64,000 nt of DNA from a virus: positions 42,883-106,882 of the IMG/VR virus record IMGVR_UViG_3300046804_001245. One strand, written 5' to 3'. The notes under the pieces were generated by a model that searched no databases, was not told where the DNA came from, and saw only the letters and a list, made by a program, of their open reading frames with translations. Below are positions 45,085 through 55,544 of the stretch, one piece after another. Position 1 is the stretch's first letter. Every line of letters starts with the position of its first letter. The position numbers and the translations under genes were made by a program.

Positions 45085-46416
45085 TTGACTAGAGCAAGAG
45101 ATGTTGCTAACGTTCTTTCTACCGCCACCGCTTTGGCGACGGATACAGAAACAGCGGCAGCCATCTCTTCCCACGCAACAGCAGCAAATGGTCATGTAGG
45201 CCGTGGTAACACGGCATCAAGACCAGCATCTCCTGCAACTGGCGATCTGTATTATGATACAACAATAAATAATCTTATTAAATATAATGGAACTGCTTGG
45301 GTAGAGATATCACCAGTTCCAAATGCACCAACATCTGTTTCTGCTACTGGTGGAACTTTACAAGCAGTAGTATCATTTACTGCACCTACAAACACTGCCG
45401 TAAACTCCTACACAGTAACCTCATCTCCAGGTAATATAACAGGATCTGGTGCATCGTCACCAGTAACCGTAACAGGCTTAACAGCTGGAACTTCATATAC
45501 ATTTACAGTAGTCGCTTTAAATTCAAATGGAACATCATCTGCATCATCGGCAAGTAATAGTGTTACTCCAACAAATGCAACATTTTCTGTTGATTATCTT
45601 GTAGTTGCTGGTGGTGGCGGCGGCGCTGGATATCCTTATGGTGGTGGCGGTGGGGCAGGAGGTACACGCTCTACAGTAACTGCTACAGGCGGTGGCGGTG
45701 CCCTTGAAACTGTTTTAAGTTTATCTACTAGTACTCTTTATTCTACTACTGTTGGAGCAGCTGGAACAGCTGGTCCTTCAGGATCAAGTGGCGGAAGTGG
45801 AGGTAATTCTATATTTGGTACAATTACATCTACGGGCGGAGGAGGCGGAGCAATTAATAGTTCTAATGGTTTGCCAGGTGGTTCTGGTAGTGGTAGTGGT
45901 GGAAAAACTTCTCCTGTTGGCGGAGCAAGAACTGCAAGCCCAGTTCAAGGTAATAATGGTGGAACAGGATTAACCGATAGTGCTACTTACGCTAATGGTG
46001 GCGGTGGTGGAGGTGCTGGCGCTGTAGGTGGTAATGCTACATCAGGCGCTGGAGGCAATGGTGGTAATGGTGTAGCCATATCAATTACTGGTTCATCTGT
46101 AACTTATGCTGGTGGTGGTGGTGGCACTGGAACTGGTAGCGGTGGAACTGGTGGAACTGGCGGTGGTGGTAATGGAGTTCAAGGTGGTAACGGCGTTGCT
46201 GGAACAATAAATAGCGGTAGCGGAGGCGGTGCTGGTCAAAACGGTCCAGGAACTGCTTCAGGTGGAGCTGGTGGTTCAGGAATAATAATTTTACGTTATC
46301 CAGATACCAGAACAATTTCATTTGGTGCAGGATTAACTGGAACAGAAGGTGCAGCATCTGGTGGATATAAAGTTGCAACAATAACTGCTGGTACTGGAAA
46401 TGTGAGCTGGACATAA
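45085..46416 (+). CDS. Glycine-rich adhesin, 443 aa (TTG start)
   Basis: TRARDVANVLSTATALATDTE docking module, one fibronectin-III-like domain, then a 220-residue region dominated by Gly-Gly runs with scattered Asn/Ser/Thr. The glycine-rich region ends with GSGIIILRYPD. Glycine-loop tips of this kind determine host range in T-even phages (gp38 type). Confidence 0.8.
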   Translation: MTRARDVANVLSTATALATDTETAAAISSHATAANGHVGRGNTASRPASPATGDLYYDTTINNLIKYNGTAWVEISPVPNAPTSVSATGGTLQAVVSFTAPTNTAVNSYTVTSSPGNITGSGASSPVTVTGLTAGTSYTFTVVALNSNGTSSASSASNSVTPTNATFSVDYLVVAGGGGGAGYPYGGGGGAGGTRSTVTATGGGGALETVLSLSTSTLYSTTVGAAGTAGPSGSSGGSGGNSIFGTITSTGGGGGAINSSNGLPGGSGSGSGGKTSPVGGARTASPVQGNNGGTGLTDSATYANGGGGGGAGAVGGNATSGAGGNGGNGVAISITGSSVTYAGGGGGTGTGSGGTGGTGGGGNGVQGGNGVAGTINSGSGGGAGQNGPGTASGGAGGSGIIILRYPDTRTISFGAGLTGTEGAASGGYKVATITAGTGNVSWT

Positions 46417-47837
46417 TGGCAAACAAAGACTTTAAAGTAAAAAATGGTTTGGATATCCAAACTCCACTTCCTGTATCTATGGGTGGAACTGGACAAACTT
46501 CTACTACTAATACTTTAAATTCTTTGTTGCCACCTCAATCTGGTAACACAAATAAAGTTTTACAAACTGATGGAACAAATACTCAATGGTATACAGTTCC
46601 TGCAGCATATACAAGGGGCGGAACAGCAAGTAGACCAGCATCTCCAACAGCAGGAGATCTATTCTTCAATACAGATAAAAAAGCATTTGAAGTATGGACT
46701 GGTAGCGCTTGGGTATCATTAATTGCAAATGGAGCAGTTCCTCTACCTCCAACAATTGGAACAGCAACGGTAAGTGGACTTACCGCATCAGTTCCATTTA
46801 CAGGTCCTACAGATTTTGGCGATGCAGCAATTTCTTCATATACAGCAACTTCAAATCCAGGCGGGATTACAGGAAGCGCAGCATCTTCTCCTATATCAGT
46901 ATCAGGACTTACTGCAAATACCTCATATACCTTTACCGTAACTGCCACAAATAGTTATGGAACATCAAATGCATCATCTGCATCAAATTCAATTACAACA
47001 GCTACAACTCCAGGTGCTCCAACATCTGTCACAGCAGTAGGTACTGGAATTAATGGGGAGGCTCTTGTTTCCTGGACTGCGCCTGCATCAAATGGCGGTA
47101 GCGCAATAACAGATTATGCTGTGCAATATTCATCAAATTCAGGATCATCATGGACCACATTTAGCGACGGAACATCAACATCAACATCTGCTACAGTTAC
47201 AGGATTAACAATAGATACAGCATATATATTTAGAGTGGCGGCAGTAAATATAATTGGAACAGGATCATATTCAACAGCAAGCTCCTCATATACTCCAGTT
47301 GCAAATGAAATTGAATCAATGGATCCTTTACAAGTCGTAACAGTTGGTTCTACTGGAACATCTTCTATAACATTTAGTAATATTCCTAATACTTATAAAC
47401 ATCTACAAATAAGAATGCTTACTAAATCTGATGCGGGTGGCACAACAGGAAATGATAATATCTATATTAGATACAATAGTGATGCTGGCAGTAATTATTC
47501 TTGGCATTATTTAGCAGGAAGTGGTTCAGCTGCCTCCAATGGTGGAAGTCCTAATAGTAGTTGGCTACTTAGTGGTAAATTAGGAAATTCTAATGTTGCT
47601 AATATATTTGGAGTTTCAATTGTAGACATATTAGATTATTCAAATACTAATAAATATAAAACTCAAAAAGCACTTTCTGGAATAGAACTTAATGGAGTAC
47701 AAAATTCTAATATGTATTTCTCATCTGGATCTTGGAGAAATAATAATGCCATTACAAGTATTACAATTATTAATGGCGATGTTACAAATTGGGTTCAAAA
47801 TAGTCAATTTGCACTATATGGGATAAAATCATTATGA
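46416..47837 (+). CDS. Adhesin with fibronectin-III domains and tip module, 473 aa
   Basis: NKDFKVKNGLDIQTPLPVSMGGTGQTS docking module, two fibronectin-III domains, then the LQVVTVGSTGTSSITFSNIP ... LYGIKSL tip. Same order as the 441-aa protein, indicating shuffling of whole domains. Confidence 0.75.
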   Translation: MANKDFKVKNGLDIQTPLPVSMGGTGQTSTTNTLNSLLPPQSGNTNKVLQTDGTNTQWYTVPAAYTRGGTASRPASPTAGDLFFNTDKKAFEVWTGSAWVSLIANGAVPLPPTIGTATVSGLTASVPFTGPTDFGDAAISSYTATSNPGGITGSAASSPISVSGLTANTSYTFTVTATNSYGTSNASSASNSITTATTPGAPTSVTAVGTGINGEALVSWTAPASNGGSAITDYAVQYSSNSGSSWTTFSDGTSTSTSATVTGLTIDTAYIFRVAAVNIIGTGSYSTASSSYTPVANEIESMDPLQVVTVGSTGTSSITFSNIPNTYKHLQIRMLTKSDAGGTTGNDNIYIRYNSDAGSNYSWHYLAGSGSAASNGGSPNSSWLLSGKLGNSNVANIFGVSIVDILDYSNTNKYKTQKALSGIELNGVQNSNMYFSSGSWRNNNAITSITIINGDVTNWVQNSQFALYGIKSL

Positions 47838-49033
47838 GCACATATACTCCTATTGCTTCACAAACCTTATCTAGTTCACAGTCGTCTGTTATATTTTACG
47901 GAATACCACAAATATATACAGATTTAGTTTTAGTCCTTGATTGTAAAGTATCTTCTAATGATGATTTATATTTAAGATATAATGGTGATTTTGGAAGCAA
48001 TTATTCTAATATAACTTTAAGAGGAAATGGCTCTACTGCTTCATCTACAAGGGGTAACAGCACAAGCGGATCTCGTATATCAGATATGGGTTCTCCCACA
48101 ACAACAAATTCATGCACATCTTTTATTAATATACAAAATTATAGCAATAATGAAACATTCAAAACACTAATCAGTAGAAGTAATAACGCATCTACTGGTT
48201 TAGATTTTATGGTTTCTTTATGGAGAAATACAAGTGCTATAGCATCAGTTCAAGTTTATTGTGGAGGAGGAGCTAGTCTTTCTGCAGGATCAACATTCAA
48301 GCTTTATGGAATTAATTCAAGTCTTTCTGCACAAGCTAAAGCAACTGGCGGAGATAGCATTTATAGAGATTCTTCTTATTGGTATCATATATTTAATAAA
48401 TCTGGCACTTTAACCCCATACACTTCAATATCTAATGTTGATTATTTGGTAGTAGCAGGTGGTGGAAGTGGAGGAACAAGATTTGGCGGTGGCGGCGGTG
48501 CAGGAGGTATGATTACTGGTAGCGGCATGTCACTTACAGCACAAGCTTATACAGTAACCGTTGGTGCTGGTGCAGCAAGACAAACTGCAAACTCAAATTT
48601 TGGTTTTGCTGGAAGCAATTCTATTTTTAATGGACAAACTGCTTATGGAGGAGGTCTTGGTGGAGGTAACGGTGGCGGCGGTAATGGAGGTTCAGGAGGC
48701 GGCGGCGGACAAAGTTCAGGCGGAGGTACAGGTACTTCAGGACAAGGAAATAACGGCGCTAACGGAAGTTGGAGCGGCCAGTATTCAGGCGGCGGTGGTG
48801 GCGGTAAAGGTTCTGCTGGATCTTCAGGCACTGGTGGAAGTGGACAGGCAAGTTCTATAAGTGGAACATCTGTAACGTATGCCGCTGGTGGAAATGGTTC
48901 TGACTACTATGCTAATACTCAAGGAGCTACAGGTGCTGCAAATACAGGTAACGGCGGCGGTGGTTCAGGCGGAGATTCTAATCCTTCTGGCGCTGGTGGT
49001 TCGGGAATAGTGATAGTGAGGTATCCAGTATAA
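47834..49033 (+). CDS. Tip module fused to glycine-rich adhesin, 399 aa
   Basis: The N-terminal half is the tip module (TPIASQTLSSSQSSVIFYGIP ... LYGIN); the C-terminal half is glycine-rich and ends SGIVIVRYPV. It overlaps the previous gene by four bases. Confidence 0.8.
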   Translation: MSTYTPIASQTLSSSQSSVIFYGIPQIYTDLVLVLDCKVSSNDDLYLRYNGDFGSNYSNITLRGNGSTASSTRGNSTSGSRISDMGSPTTTNSCTSFINIQNYSNNETFKTLISRSNNASTGLDFMVSLWRNTSAIASVQVYCGGGASLSAGSTFKLYGINSSLSAQAKATGGDSIYRDSSYWYHIFNKSGTLTPYTSISNVDYLVVAGGGSGGTRFGGGGGAGGMITGSGMSLTAQAYTVTVGAGAARQTANSNFGFAGSNSIFNGQTAYGGGLGGGNGGGGNGGSGGGGGQSSGGGTGTSGQGNNGANGSWSGQYSGGGGGGKGSAGSSGTGGSGQASSISGTSVTYAAGGNGSDYYANTQGATGAANTGNGGGGSGGDSNPSGAGGSGIVIVRYPV

Positions 49034-50361
49034 TGGCTAACGAAAATATAAAAGCAATAAAAACTGTTACAGTTGGTGCAGGAGGAGCAACATATATTGA
49101 TTTTGATAATATCCCACAAATATATACTGATTTAATGATAAAAATTTCTGCTCGTTCTAGCAGAAATGACTATTCTACAAATTTTACAAATATAAGATTT
49201 AATAGTTCAACAAGCGGTTATTCTTATAAAAATTTAGTAGCTCAAGCAGCAAACTCACCAATATCTCAAAGTAGCAATACTTTAACATATGCTTATCTTG
49301 GCTACACAAATCAAACAAATAACAATTCAGGAATATTTTCAAATCTTGAAATTTATATTCCTAACTATAAATCAAGTAATAATAAATCATTTAGCTCTGA
49401 TTCTGTAATGGAAGCAAATGATACTACTAATAATAATATGGGATTTTTTACAAGCTTATGGTCAAACTCAGCAGCCATTACATCTATAAGGCTTGCTGCA
49501 GGTGAAGGTGGTGCTAATTTTAGCGATTATAATTTTTTAGAGCATACAACTGCTACTCTATATGGAATAACTGTTTATACTGATGAAGTAAGCCCTAAAG
49601 CATCTGGTGGTAGAGTTACAAGCGATGCTAGTTACTGGTATCATACATTTACAAATAGTGGAACTCTTACACCATCTCAATCAGTAACAGCAGATGTTCT
49701 TGTTATTGCTGGTGGCGGAGGAGCGGGATATAACTGGGGCGGTGGCGGTGGCGCAGGAGGATTATTGTATAATGCATCACAGTCATTAGTAAATGGCACT
49801 AATTATGTTACAACAATTGGTGGTGGAGGAGCTGGAAGTAATCCTAATTATGGACGTGGAACCAATGGAACAAATTCATCTTTTATTGGAGGAGCTATTT
49901 CTTTAACTGCTACAGGCGGCGGCGCAGGTGGCGGTGGTAATTCTGGAGGTAGTGGAAACAACGGAGCTAGCGGTGGCTCAGGTGGCGGAGGCTGTGGGCA
50001 AAATAGCTCATTTGGCGCAGGCTCAGGCGGCGGAGGTACACCAGGACAGGGAAATAACGGAGCTGGAAATCAAAGTGGTTATGGCGGCGGTGGTGGTGGT
50101 GCAGGTGCTGCAGCTACTAGTACTAGTGGAGGCAATGGATCATCTTCATATTCTTCGTGGGGCTTAGCAACCAGCACAGGACAAAATATTTCTGGAACAT
50201 ACTGGTATGCAGGAGGAGGTTGTGGTTCTTCAGGCGTTGGAGGTAACGGCGGCGGAGGTTCATATGGAACCCCTGGAATGGTCAGCACAGGCGGCGGTGC
50301 AGGAGGAGACTTCAATGGAACTGGCGGCTCAGGAATAATAATCATTAGATACGCTAAATAA
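49033..50361 (+). CDS. Tip module fused to glycine-rich adhesin, 442 aa
   Basis: Same layout as the 399-aa protein. Tip module residues 1-180, then glycine-rich loops with Asn/Ser/Trp, then GSGIIIIRYAK. The two are recent duplicates by organisation. Confidence 0.8.
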   Translation: MANENIKAIKTVTVGAGGATYIDFDNIPQIYTDLMIKISARSSRNDYSTNFTNIRFNSSTSGYSYKNLVAQAANSPISQSSNTLTYAYLGYTNQTNNNSGIFSNLEIYIPNYKSSNNKSFSSDSVMEANDTTNNNMGFFTSLWSNSAAITSIRLAAGEGGANFSDYNFLEHTTATLYGITVYTDEVSPKASGGRVTSDASYWYHTFTNSGTLTPSQSVTADVLVIAGGGGAGYNWGGGGGAGGLLYNASQSLVNGTNYVTTIGGGGAGSNPNYGRGTNGTNSSFIGGAISLTATGGGAGGGGNSGGSGNNGASGGSGGGGCGQNSSFGAGSGGGGTPGQGNNGAGNQSGYGGGGGGAGAAATSTSGGNGSSSYSSWGLATSTGQNISGTYWYAGGGCGSSGVGGNGGGGSYGTPGMVSTGGGAGGDFNGTGGSGIIIIRYAK

Positions 50362-50406
50362 TCTAATGCTATAATTAAATATCCAATAAAGGGAGAGTGA
50401 ACTGAA

Positions 50407-52506
50407 TTGGCAGATAAAGACTTTAAAGTTAAAAATAAGCTATTTGTTAATGGCTTATCTAATGCATCTGGCGTCATTCTCGCTACAAATAATAATTTAG
50501 ATTCATCTACTACGCTTCCGACCCAATATGGCGGAACTGGAACAACAACATCGCCAAATGCTGGTCAAATTCCGTACTCTTCTTCAGGAACAAATTATGC
50601 TCCTACTGATCTTTCTTCATTAACTATATCAAGTAGTGGTGGGTCTACTATTACTGCCGCTTCGGCATCTACAAAGGGTTTAACTATACAGGGCGCAGCA
50701 TCCCAAACCGCCAATCTTACAGAATGGCAGAATAGTAGTGGAACTGTTATTTCAAAAATACGTAGCGATGGTCAATTTTATGCATATGGATCACAATATG
50801 GCGGATCACAATATGGTTCTATAGGAGCTTTAGGTCTAGCAGTTGGTGGACAGTCTGGAGAAACATCAATTCACTATGCTGGTGGAAGTTTAACAGTTAG
50901 GTCATCAACTACTGGAGAGTCGTCATCTGGCTCTGCTTGGACAAATAATACATCAGCATTAATTGGAACAGGATATGCTGGAGGAATTGGTTTAATTATA
51001 AAATCTGTTGCCTCCCAAACCGCAGACCTACAACAGTGGCAGAATAATGCTGGTACAGTAAATGCCCGAATTGATGCTTATGGAACATTCCAAAACGGAA
51101 CTGCTAGTGGTTATGGTGCTTGGATAAATGTTCAACCTGCGCTGGCTTCTGATAAAGGTATAATTATCCGTGGCGCTGCCTCCCAAACTGCCGACCTTCA
51201 ACAATGGCAAAATAGTTCTGGTACAATACTGGCTTCAGTTTCAAGTATAGGAACAATAAGGTCAAACATATTTGCAAATACAACAGGTGGACTCACTTAT
51301 ATTGCAACAAACTTTGACACTTCTGGCATAGGTATTGTTACATCAAGTGCAGCGCAAAAAGGTTTAATTGTACGTGGCTCAGCCTCTCAAACCGCCAATC
51401 TTCAAGAATGGCAGAATTCAAGTGGCACAGCATTATCTTATATAACTAAAGACGGAACTTTAGATTTAAGAAATACTTCTGCAACAGCATTTGCATTTTC
51501 AAATTCTGGAACTGTTGGTCCAAAAATTGATTTATGGGGCGGACAATATGGAATTGGTATAGTTGCAGGAAGAATGAGTTTTTTTACTCCAGCATCAGGC
51601 GGTATAGCATTAAAACAAGATTCTTATTCAGGAACTAGCGTATTTGATGTAGCATATAATGGTGCTGCATCAATATTTCTTCAATCAGCATCTGCAGTTG
51701 GTCTAATAGTCAAAGGAGCCGCCTCCCAAACCGCCAACCTTCAAGAGTGGCAGAATAGTAGCGGTACAGTATTAGCTTCAGTAGATTCTTATGGAAATAT
51801 GGTCTCACAAGCACTATCAACTGGAATAACAAGAGTATCTTTTGCTGGATCATACGGTGCTTCATTAAATGTTATTCCTTATGGAACAGCGCAACAAGGC
51901 ATAATTGTTAGAGCCGTCGCCTCCCAAACCGCCAATCTTCAAGAATGGCAGAATAGCAGTGGTACTGTACTTGCTTCAATTTCAGCAGCAGGAAATTTAA
52001 CAGTTCAAGATCTTACAGTAAATGGAACCACCACAACAATTAATTCAACTACTTTAACTGTAGATGATAAAAATATAGAATTAGCTTCTGTTGCTTCTCC
52101 TACTGATACCACCGCCGATGGCGCTGGTATTACAATTAAAGGTGCAACTGATAAAACATTTAATTGGGTACAGTCTACAGGAGCATTTACTTCATCTGAG
52201 CCTATTTCTACCCCCGCCCTTTCTGTATCTGGGAACTCGGTTTCCTCAAATATTACTTTGGCGGCGGGAAAGAGATATTTTGTAGATACCACTTCTGCTA
52301 GAACATTAACATTGCCAGCATCTCCTTCTCTTGGAGACGAAATTAAAATATTTGATGCATCTGGGACGGCGGCAACAAATAATATAACAATAGCCAGAAA
52401 CGGAAACAAGATTAATGGAATAACAGATGATGCTATAATAGATGTAAATCAAGCAAGCTCAGCATTTGTATATACAGGAGCGACGGTAGGATGGAGGTTT
52501 GAATAA
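50407..52506 (+). CDS. Tail fibre protein with six SQTANLQEWQ repeats, 699 aa (TTG start)
   Basis: Docking module ADKDFKVKNKLFVNG, then six copies of the roughly 37-residue G-L-I-I-K-G-A-A-S-Q-T-A-N-L-Q-E-W-Q-N-S-S-G-T module spaced by variable inserts, and a C-terminal shaft/tip (TTINSTTLTVDDKNIELAS ... LPASPSLGDEIKIFD). A TATAAT lies near 50372 in the 45-bp gap before it. Confidence 0.8.
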   Translation: MADKDFKVKNKLFVNGLSNASGVILATNNNLDSSTTLPTQYGGTGTTTSPNAGQIPYSSSGTNYAPTDLSSLTISSSGGSTITAASASTKGLTIQGAASQTANLTEWQNSSGTVISKIRSDGQFYAYGSQYGGSQYGSIGALGLAVGGQSGETSIHYAGGSLTVRSSTTGESSSGSAWTNNTSALIGTGYAGGIGLIIKSVASQTADLQQWQNNAGTVNARIDAYGTFQNGTASGYGAWINVQPALASDKGIIIRGAASQTADLQQWQNSSGTILASVSSIGTIRSNIFANTTGGLTYIATNFDTSGIGIVTSSAAQKGLIVRGSASQTANLQEWQNSSGTALSYITKDGTLDLRNTSATAFAFSNSGTVGPKIDLWGGQYGIGIVAGRMSFFTPASGGIALKQDSYSGTSVFDVAYNGAASIFLQSASAVGLIVKGAASQTANLQEWQNSSGTVLASVDSYGNMVSQALSTGITRVSFAGSYGASLNVIPYGTAQQGIIVRAVASQTANLQEWQNSSGTVLASISAAGNLTVQDLTVNGTTTTINSTTLTVDDKNIELASVASPTDTTADGAGITIKGATDKTFNWVQSTGAFTSSEPISTPALSVSGNSVSSNITLAAGKRYFVDTTSARTLTLPASPSLGDEIKIFDASGTAATNNITIARNGNKINGITDDAIIDVNQASSAFVYTGATVGWRFE

Positions 52507-55112
52507 TGCCAATTAAAAAATCTTCTAGCGGAAATACTCCAAAGGGAACTACTTCTGATAGACCATCAAGCCCTGTATCTGGCGACATATTTTCAAACAC
52601 TCAATTAGGATATCCAGAATTTTATAATGGGACAACATGGATTCCTATTGGCGCAGTGCCAACTGCTCCAACTTCTGTCGTTGCCACAAATACTGGATCT
52701 AGTAGAGCATTTAATGATGGTAGAGCATCTGTTGCTTTCTCACCAGGTACAGTTCCTGGATCTACATACACAGTTACATCTTCACCTGGCGGATTTAATA
52801 ATACAGGAGGATCTTCTCCAATTGCTGTAACAGGTCTACAATCAAATACATCTTATACGTTTACAGTTACTTCATCTAGCGTATACGGCACATCAGCAGC
52901 ATCTTCTGCATCAGCAGCAATTACTGCAACTACCGTACCAGCAACTATGTCTGCTCCAACTGCAACAAATGTTACTGGAATAGCATATGGATCTTCTCCA
53001 CAAGCTTCAGTTGCATTTACAGCTCCTGCAACAGGCGGATCAACAATAACTTCATACACAGTAACCTCATCTGGAGGGCATACAAATACAGGCTCATCTT
53101 CTCCAATAGTTGTTACTGGTGGTACTGCTGGAACAGGATACACATATACAGTAGTTGCAACAAATGCTAATGGAAACTCTTCTGCCTCTTCTGCATCAAC
53201 ATCTTTGACTGCAGCAACTATATCTCAAGCACCTACAATTGGAACTGCTACTAAGACTGGAATTACAACAGCTACATTAACATTTACAGCTCCTGTAAAT
53301 AACGGCGGATCTACTATTACATCATATACTGCAACTTCTTCTCCAGGCGGAATAACATCTACATTAAATCAAGCAGGATCTGGTACATTTAATATAACTG
53401 GACTTACTGGTGGAACAAATTACACATTTACAGTTACTGCAACAAATGCAATGGGAACATCAGCAGCATCATCTGCAAGTAATCAGATAACAACTGATCC
53501 AGCCACTCTAACTGCAGATATTATGGTTGTTGCAGGCGGAGGTTCTGGAGGTTCTCAAAATGCTGGTGGCGGCGGAGCTGGAGGATTTTTAGTATTCTCT
53601 GGTGAGTCTTTAAGTTTAAATACATCATACCCAGTTGTAGTTGGTGCAGGTGGAGCTGGAGTTACTGGAGGATTTGGAAGAAGCGGAAGTAGTTCTCGTT
53701 TTGGCGATTTAACTCTTGCAGTTGGCGGTGGAGGGGGTTATGGAGGAGGATTTAACTCTGGAAGCGTTGAAGGATATATAGGTGGTTCAGGTGGAGGCGC
53801 TGGTGGAACTGGATCATATGCTCCAAATACATGGGCCGCAGGAACATCTGGACAGGGAAATAGAGGCGGAGCACAAACAGGAAACTATATTGGCGGCGGC
53901 GGAGGTGGTGCTTCTGGAGCAGGAGCAGATAGTGGCGGCGGCGGAGGTGCTGGAGGTGCTGCAAATAGTTCTTATTCTACATGGGCATCTGTTACGTCTA
54001 CTGGAGTAGGAGGAGCATACGCTGGCGGCGGCGGAGGTGGTCCTTCAGGAAGCGGCGGCGGAGGCGGAGCAACAGGAGGAAATAGTAGCTCTAACGTAGC
54101 AGCCAATACAGGAAGTGGAAGCGGTGGACAACGTGATCCAAATCCAACAGGAAGTGGTGGAAGCGGACTTTCAATTATTAGATATGCTGGCTCGCAAGCT
54201 GCATTTGGAGGAACTGTTACATCTGGAGGAGGATATACATATCACACATATCTTTCTACAGGTTCTTTTTATACTGGTTCGTCTCCAAGCACAAAAGCTA
54301 CAGGAGGATTGATAACAGCAGATGCAACTTACGTTTATCACTCTTTTACAGGCACAGCAAACTTTACACCAACGCAAGCATTAACTGTTGATTATATTAT
54401 TATTGGCGGCGGCGGAGGCGGCGGTGGTGGAACAGGCGGCGGTGGTGGAGCTGGAGCAATTACTTTAGTTACTGGAGCATCTTTAAATTCAGGACAAAGC
54501 TATCAAGCATCTATTGGTGGAGGAGGTTCTGGAAGAACTGATGGAAATAGAGGAAATCAAGGCGGTACAAGCTCATTCAACGGCTCCTCAGCGACAGGTG
54601 GTGGTGGCGGTGGAGAAAACTTTGCTGGACAAGGAAACGGAGGTACAGGAGGTTCAGGTGGAGGTGCTGGCGGTCAACAGAGCGCTAGCGGAGGTGGAAC
54701 TTCTGGAACATATACAAATGTTGGTGGAAATGGTTCGGGCGGAGGATCTTATGGTGCAGGTGGTGGCGGTGGTGCTGGTGCACCAGGAACCAGCGGCGGA
54801 GGAAATAGCGGCGGCGCAGGAGGTGCAGGAACATCTGCTTTTTCATCATGGTGTAAAGCAACTGGATTTGGAGAAATTTCAGGATCATTAATGTATATTG
54901 CAGGTGGTGGCGGCGGCGCAGGTAGCACATTTACAGCTGGCGGTGTCGGCGGTGGAGGAAATAGTGGAGCTAATAGCGGTATTACTAGTGCAAACTTTGG
55001 AATTAAAGCACAAGATGGAAGACCAAATACTGGTTCAGGCGGCGGTGGAGGAAGAGATTGGGGAACTGGTAATGGCGCTGGGGGTCTTGTAATTGTTAGG
55101 TATTTAAGGTAG
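52506..55112 (+). CDS. Giant fibronectin-III plus glycine-rich adhesin, 868 aa
   Basis: Three to four fibronectin-III-like domains (residues about 50-340) are followed by two glycine-rich blocks separated by a short beta linker, each ending with an S-I-I-R-Y / V-I-V-R-Y strand. The two blocks suggest internal duplication of the glycine-rich tip. Confidence 0.8.
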   Translation: MPIKKSSSGNTPKGTTSDRPSSPVSGDIFSNTQLGYPEFYNGTTWIPIGAVPTAPTSVVATNTGSSRAFNDGRASVAFSPGTVPGSTYTVTSSPGGFNNTGGSSPIAVTGLQSNTSYTFTVTSSSVYGTSAASSASAAITATTVPATMSAPTATNVTGIAYGSSPQASVAFTAPATGGSTITSYTVTSSGGHTNTGSSSPIVVTGGTAGTGYTYTVVATNANGNSSASSASTSLTAATISQAPTIGTATKTGITTATLTFTAPVNNGGSTITSYTATSSPGGITSTLNQAGSGTFNITGLTGGTNYTFTVTATNAMGTSAASSASNQITTDPATLTADIMVVAGGGSGGSQNAGGGGAGGFLVFSGESLSLNTSYPVVVGAGGAGVTGGFGRSGSSSRFGDLTLAVGGGGGYGGGFNSGSVEGYIGGSGGGAGGTGSYAPNTWAAGTSGQGNRGGAQTGNYIGGGGGGASGAGADSGGGGGAGGAANSSYSTWASVTSTGVGGAYAGGGGGGPSGSGGGGGATGGNSSSNVAANTGSGSGGQRDPNPTGSGGSGLSIIRYAGSQAAFGGTVTSGGGYTYHTYLSTGSFYTGSSPSTKATGGLITADATYVYHSFTGTANFTPTQALTVDYIIIGGGGGGGGGTGGGGGAGAITLVTGASLNSGQSYQASIGGGGSGRTDGNRGNQGGTSSFNGSSATGGGGGGENFAGQGNGGTGGSGGGAGGQQSASGGGTSGTYTNVGGNGSGGGSYGAGGGGGAGAPGTSGGGNSGGAGGAGTSAFSSWCKATGFGEISGSLMYIAGGGGGAGSTFTAGGVGGGGNSGANSGITSANFGIKAQDGRPNTGSGGGGGRDWGTGNGAGGLVIVRYLR

Positions 55113-55134
55113 AATATAAACATAGGAGAAACAA

Positions 55135-55503
55135 ATGGCACATTTTGCAGAAATTGATGAAAACAATATAGTACTAAGAGTACTTGTTGTCGATGACTTA
55201 CATGAAGAAAGAGGAGAAGAATATCTTTCTGAAGAGTTAGGTTTCGGCGGAAGATGGATTCAGACATCTTATAATACGGCTGGCGGACAGCATAAAAATG
55301 GAGGAATCCCATTAAGAAAAAATTATGCTGGAATAGGTTACACCTATGATGAGCAAAGAGATGCTTTTATCCCACCTAAGGATTTTGCTTCTTTTGTATT
55401 AAATGAAGAAACCTGCTTATGGGAATGTCCAATTCCATATCCACAAGATGGAAATATTTATTTTTGGAATGAAGAAAATCAGTCCTGGGATCCAGCACAA
55501 TAG
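55135..55503 (+). CDS. Conserved tail-associated protein, 122 aa
   Basis: Paralogue of 44674 with the KNYAGIGYTYDEQRDAFIPPK core. GGAG ribosome site. Last gene before the oxygenase. Confidence 0.7.
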   Translation: MAHFAEIDENNIVLRVLVVDDLHEERGEEYLSEELGFGGRWIQTSYNTAGGQHKNGGIPLRKNYAGIGYTYDEQRDAFIPPKDFASFVLNEETCLWECPIPYPQDGNIYFWNEENQSWDPAQ

Positions 55504-55544
55504 TTATTATAAAATATAATAATTTATACTAGAAAGTAGAAATA

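Noticed and set aside
37600-51990. Diversity-generating retroelement in the fibre array
   Set aside because: No reverse transcriptase, template/variable repeat pair with A-specific changes or accessory gene is visible; the repeats are ordinary duplicated modules.
45600-55100. Long open frames antisense to, or out of frame with, the glycine-rich and alanine-rich genes
   Set aside because: They arise from biased GGN/GCN codons of the real genes, have low-complexity His/Leu/Pro products and lack ribosome sites.
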